Positions 61,532 through 64,000 of a DNA stretch of 64,000 nucleotides are shown one piece after another. The stretch is from NCBI RefSeq assembly GCF_000317475.1, contig NC_019729.1, positions 4,478,501 through 4,542,500 on the forward strand, given 5' to 3'. The notes under the pieces were generated by a model. That model did not search any database. It was not told the origin of the DNA and saw nothing but the letters and a program-made list of their open reading frames with translations. Every line of letters starts with the position of its first letter. The first letter of the stretch is position 1. Source of the stretch: Oscillatoria nigro-viridis PCC 7112. GTDB taxonomy: Bacteria; Cyanobacteriota; Cyanobacteriia; Cyanobacteriales; Microcoleaceae. Both the position numbers and the translations under genes were made by a program.

Positions 61532-62593
61532 ATGTTTGACGAGCTTCTCAAGACAGTCTGTCTTAAAATTTCTACTGTCCGTTCGATGATAAAGATTAAC
61601 GATCGACTTAGAAAAATCGTATTTCAAGACAGTTCAGATATAAAACAGTTGAAAGAAAATCCTGAATTTGCCGCATTAATAGAAGTAATCTCTAGCAAAC
61701 CAGAATGGCGAATTTACGATCGCTGTGCCGTAGTAACCAGATTGTATGCTATTTACGAGCGCTTTGTTGAGGATTTAATTTCGGATTGGCTGCGACTGAT
61801 GCCGGATTTGGTGCCACGCTATTCAGACTTAGGAGAAAAAATTCAGAATACCCATCGAGAGGGTATAGGACGTTTATTGATTGACCTCAAAAAAAATAGG
61901 TTTCAACACCTTTCAGTTGAGCAAGTAGTGCAAGGATTATCCTGCGGGATTACTGATGCTGGAAAATACGAGCTACTTCCTGAAGCCTTTCTATTGCACG
62001 AGCAAAATTTACGGAAGGAAGTGCTAGAAACAGTTTTGAAAAATGCGGGAATTGATGAGGCATGGAAATGGATAATTAACCACAAAGAAGTTAAATATTT
62101 TGTCGAGGAAGTTCGCGGCAGTCAAAACTCTGCTGAAGGAGAACTAAAACAACTGGTTGACTATCGAAATAAAGCAGCACACGGCTCTGCAGACGAGATA
62201 TTAGGAATTCAAGAACTGTTGGATTTAGCTGATTTTGTTGAGGCTTTATGTAAATCTCTTGCCGATTTAGTGACCTACAATATAATTTTACGCCAAATCG
62301 ATCGAGGGCTGGTAAGCGAAATTGGCAAAATTACAGAATGGTTCAAAAAGCCACAAGCAGGGGTAGCCAAAGTTAAGGAAGTTACATTAACTGTAGGAGA
62401 AGGTGTTTTTCTTGTTTTAGTTAATGATGAATTGTCGTACTGCTACTCTGCTAAAATTGAGAGCATTCAGCTTAATGATATTTCCCACAATCATGTGGAA
62501 ATAACCTCGGAAGCAGAAGTAGGGTTAAAGTTCGATCGGGATGCCAGAATAGGATTGACTATTTATGTAACTAAATCAAACCCAGTTGACTGA
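61532..62593 (+). CDS. HEPN-domain nuclease of the MAE_28990/MAE_18760 family
   Basis: 353 residues. The R-x4-H HEPN signature is R-N-K-A-A-H in KQLVDYRNKAAHGSADEILG, in the helical domain following an RLYAIYERFVEDLISDWLRL segment. HEPN domains with this motif are usually metal-independent RNases in toxin and antiviral systems. A C-terminal beta-rich domain (TLTVGEGVFLVLVNDEL, AEVGLKFDRDARIGLTIYVT) follows. It is tightly coupled to the DUF262 gene, with GGAGAG upstream. A defence function is inferred from the pair. Confidence 0.82.
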   Translation: MFDELLKTVCLKISTVRSMIKINDRLRKIVFQDSSDIKQLKENPEFAALIEVISSKPEWRIYDRCAVVTRLYAIYERFVEDLISDWLRLMPDLVPRYSDLGEKIQNTHREGIGRLLIDLKKNRFQHLSVEQVVQGLSCGITDAGKYELLPEAFLLHEQNLRKEVLETVLKNAGIDEAWKWIINHKEVKYFVEEVRGSQNSAEGELKQLVDYRNKAAHGSADEILGIQELLDLADFVEALCKSLADLVTYNIILRQIDRGLVSEIGKITEWFKKPQAGVAKVKEVTLTVGEGVFLVLVNDELSYCYSAKIESIQLNDISHNHVEITSEAEVGLKFDRDARIGLTIYVTKSNPVD

Positions 62594-62697
62594 ATCTTTC
62601 GTTAACTGCGAACTGCGATCGCCAATTCCCCGCAAAATACTAACACAAGTGCCGTACAATTATCCCACCATCCGGCATCAACCAACCTGCTAACCCC

Positions 62698-64000
62698 ATG
62701 CTTTGCGATTACCTAGTACAAATCCTCACCGCCCGCGTCTACGATGTTGCTCAAGAAACAGCCCTAGAATCCGCCCCGAATCTATCAGCACGGCTCAACA
62801 ATAAACTTTTGCTAAAGCGAGAGGATATGCAGTCGGTGTTTTCCTTCAAACTGCGGGGTGCGTACAACAAAATGGCGCAACTGTCGCCGGATTTGCTAGC
62901 ACAAGGTGTCATTGCAGCTTCCGCTGGGAACCACGCCCAAGGAGTCGCCCTCGCCGCCCGCCACCTGGGAACTCGCGCGATTATCGTCATGCCCGTAACG
63001 ACGCCGCAGGTGAAGGTAAATGCGGTGATATCCCGGGGCGGAGAGGTAGTTTTGCACGGGGATACCTACGACGATGCCTACGCCTTTGCGCGCCAATTAG
63101 AGGCCCAAAAAGGTTTAACTTTTATTCACCCTTTTGATGACCCGCACGTAATTGCGGGACAGGGTACGATCGGCATGGAAATTCTGCGGCAACATCAAAA
63201 ACCAATTCACGCGATTTTTGTGGCAATTGGCGGCGGCGGATTGATTTCGGGAATTGGGGCCTATGTCAAGCGGTTGCGGCCGGAAATAAAGATTATTGGC
63301 GTCGAACCGGTGGATTCCGATGCAATGAATCAATCGCTGAAAGCGGGTAAACGGGTGCGTTTGTCGCAGGTGGGTTTATTTGCTGACGGCGTTGCTGTGC
63401 GGGAAGTGGGGGAGGAAACTTTTCGGCTGTGTCAGGAGTATGTGGATGAGATTATTTTGGTGCATACGGATGATGTTTGCGCCGCGATTAAGGATGTTTT
63501 TGAAGATACGCGATCGATCTTAGAACCTGCTGGCGCTTTGGCGATCGCAGGTGCGAAAGCTTACGTGGAACGGGAACAAATCGCTGGACAAACATTAATT
63601 GCTGTTGCTTGCGGCGCGAACATGAATTTCGATCGGCTGCGTTTTGTAGCAGAAAGAGCCGAGTTTGGCGAACGCCGCGAAGCCATTTTTGCAGTCACAA
63701 TTCCCGAACAACCGGGAAGTCTCCGCAGGTTTTGCGAATGTCTGGGCAAACGCAATTTAACTGAATTTAGCTATCGAATTGCGGATGAGAAAGAGGCACA
63801 TATTTTTATCGGTGTACAAATTCAAAACCGTGCCGATGCGGTGAAGATAGCCGCAAGTTTTGAAGATTGCGGCTTCAAGACTTTGGATTTAACTGATGAT
63901 GAATTAACGAAACTGCACGTGCGGCATATGGTGGGCGGGCGTTCGATGCTGGCAAATCATGAATTGTTTTATCGCTTTGAATTTCCCGAACGTCCCGGTG
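62698..64000 (+). CDS. ilvA: Threonine ammonia-lyase, biosynthetic (3' end outside)
   Basis: Deaminates threonine to 2-oxobutanoate, the first step to isoleucine. The visible 434 residues show SVFSFKLRGAYNKM with the PLP Lys51, ASAGNHAQGVALAA, the glycine loop AIGGGGLISGIGAYV and VACGANMNFDRLRFV at the start of the first ACT-like domain. Family length is about 500, so only the last part of the regulatory region is missing. The frame starts at ATG 62698 and is open to the window end. Confidence 0.93.
   Translation, partial: MLCDYLVQILTARVYDVAQETALESAPNLSARLNNKLLLKREDMQSVFSFKLRGAYNKMAQLSPDLLAQGVIAASAGNHAQGVALAARHLGTRAIIVMPVTTPQVKVNAVISRGGEVVLHGDTYDDAYAFARQLEAQKGLTFIHPFDDPHVIAGQGTIGMEILRQHQKPIHAIFVAIGGGGLISGIGAYVKRLRPEIKIIGVEPVDSDAMNQSLKAGKRVRLSQVGLFADGVAVREVGEETFRLCQEYVDEIILVHTDDVCAAIKDVFEDTRSILEPAGALAIAGAKAYVEREQIAGQTLIAVACGANMNFDRLRFVAERAEFGERREAIFAVTIPEQPGSLRRFCECLGKRNLTEFSYRIADEKEAHIFIGVQIQNRADAVKIAASFEDCGFKTLDLTDDELTKLHVRHMVGGRSMLANHELFYRFEFPERPG

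Overview
The window looks like chromosomal DNA of a filamentous, non-heterocystous cyanobacterium (Oscillatoriales, Microcoleus/Phormidium/Tychonema-like). This rests on psbZ, a BciB-type 8-vinyl reductase, two acyl-lipid delta-9 desaturases, the very frequent HIP1 octamer GCGATCGC, AAAATCT heptamer tracts, and several dispersed hairpin and short-repeat families. Genus and species cannot be fixed from this sequence alone.

Layout. 1-1.2 kb: frameshifted IS1634-type transposase running off the left edge. 1.6-5.1 kb: DUF2127 membrane protein and a DHH-CBS-CCA/poly(A) polymerase fusion (minus). 5.4-6.5 kb: psbZ and ribH, followed by a fossil copy of the ribH 3' end. 7.5-12.2 kb: complete mycosporine-like amino acid (sunscreen) cluster mysABCD. 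12.7-16.2 kb: two Uma2 genes, the second having lost its start codon and been split by an IS200/IS605 element that is itself frameshifted in tnpB. 16.5-20.3 kb: rimO and a DEAD-box RNA helicase with a long leader. 20.5-24.5 kb: the most unusual region, a retron reverse transcriptase lying between two copies of a roughly 600-nt non-coding cassette, followed by an SPFH/slipin gene. 24.7-34.4 kb: bciB, an M28 peptidase, tandem leucine-rich-repeat proteins, DUF2237, GNAT, a Vat-like acetyltransferase, an Al-resistance/methionine gamma-lyase family protein and desC twice.

34.5-39 kb: polyamine ABC transporter potADBC (minus). 39.2-46.8 kb: Gld-type ABC exporter (ATPase, permease, GldG, DUF4340) with an Rpn-family nuclease gene inside the operon and extreme repeat expansions in two of its proteins. 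47-52.5 kb: small regulators, Uma2, a trypsin-WD40 protein, pirin and its HxlR neighbour, DUF4112. 52.5-53.1 kb: six tandem 103-bp hairpin repeats. 53.2-59.4 kb: threonine aldolase, DUF2997, a GrpE-like/Hsp70 pair, a PD-(D/E)XK-like protein, and a methyltransferase-HIT fusion lacking the nucleophilic His. 59.5-62.6 kb: GNAT and a DUF262 + HEPN two-gene module. 62.7-64 kb: ilvA, cut by the right edge.

Candidate for a new system. The retron RT (NAxxH, YADD, VTG motifs) is preceded by a 241-nt RNA-like segment closed by an 11-bp a1/a2-type inverted repeat with TAGC just inside a1. A second 244-nt copy, closed by 12 bp, lies after the RT and before the slipin gene. Upstream of each retron-RNA copy, inside the same duplicated cassette, are tRNA-like elements with D-arm, anticodon-arm and T-arm sequences. 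Each cassette ends in a promoter-like sequence firing into the next gene. This suggests an RT, twin msr-msd, tRNA-like RNA and SPFH membrane protein unit. The motifs are read directly from the sequence; that they form one functional system is inference.
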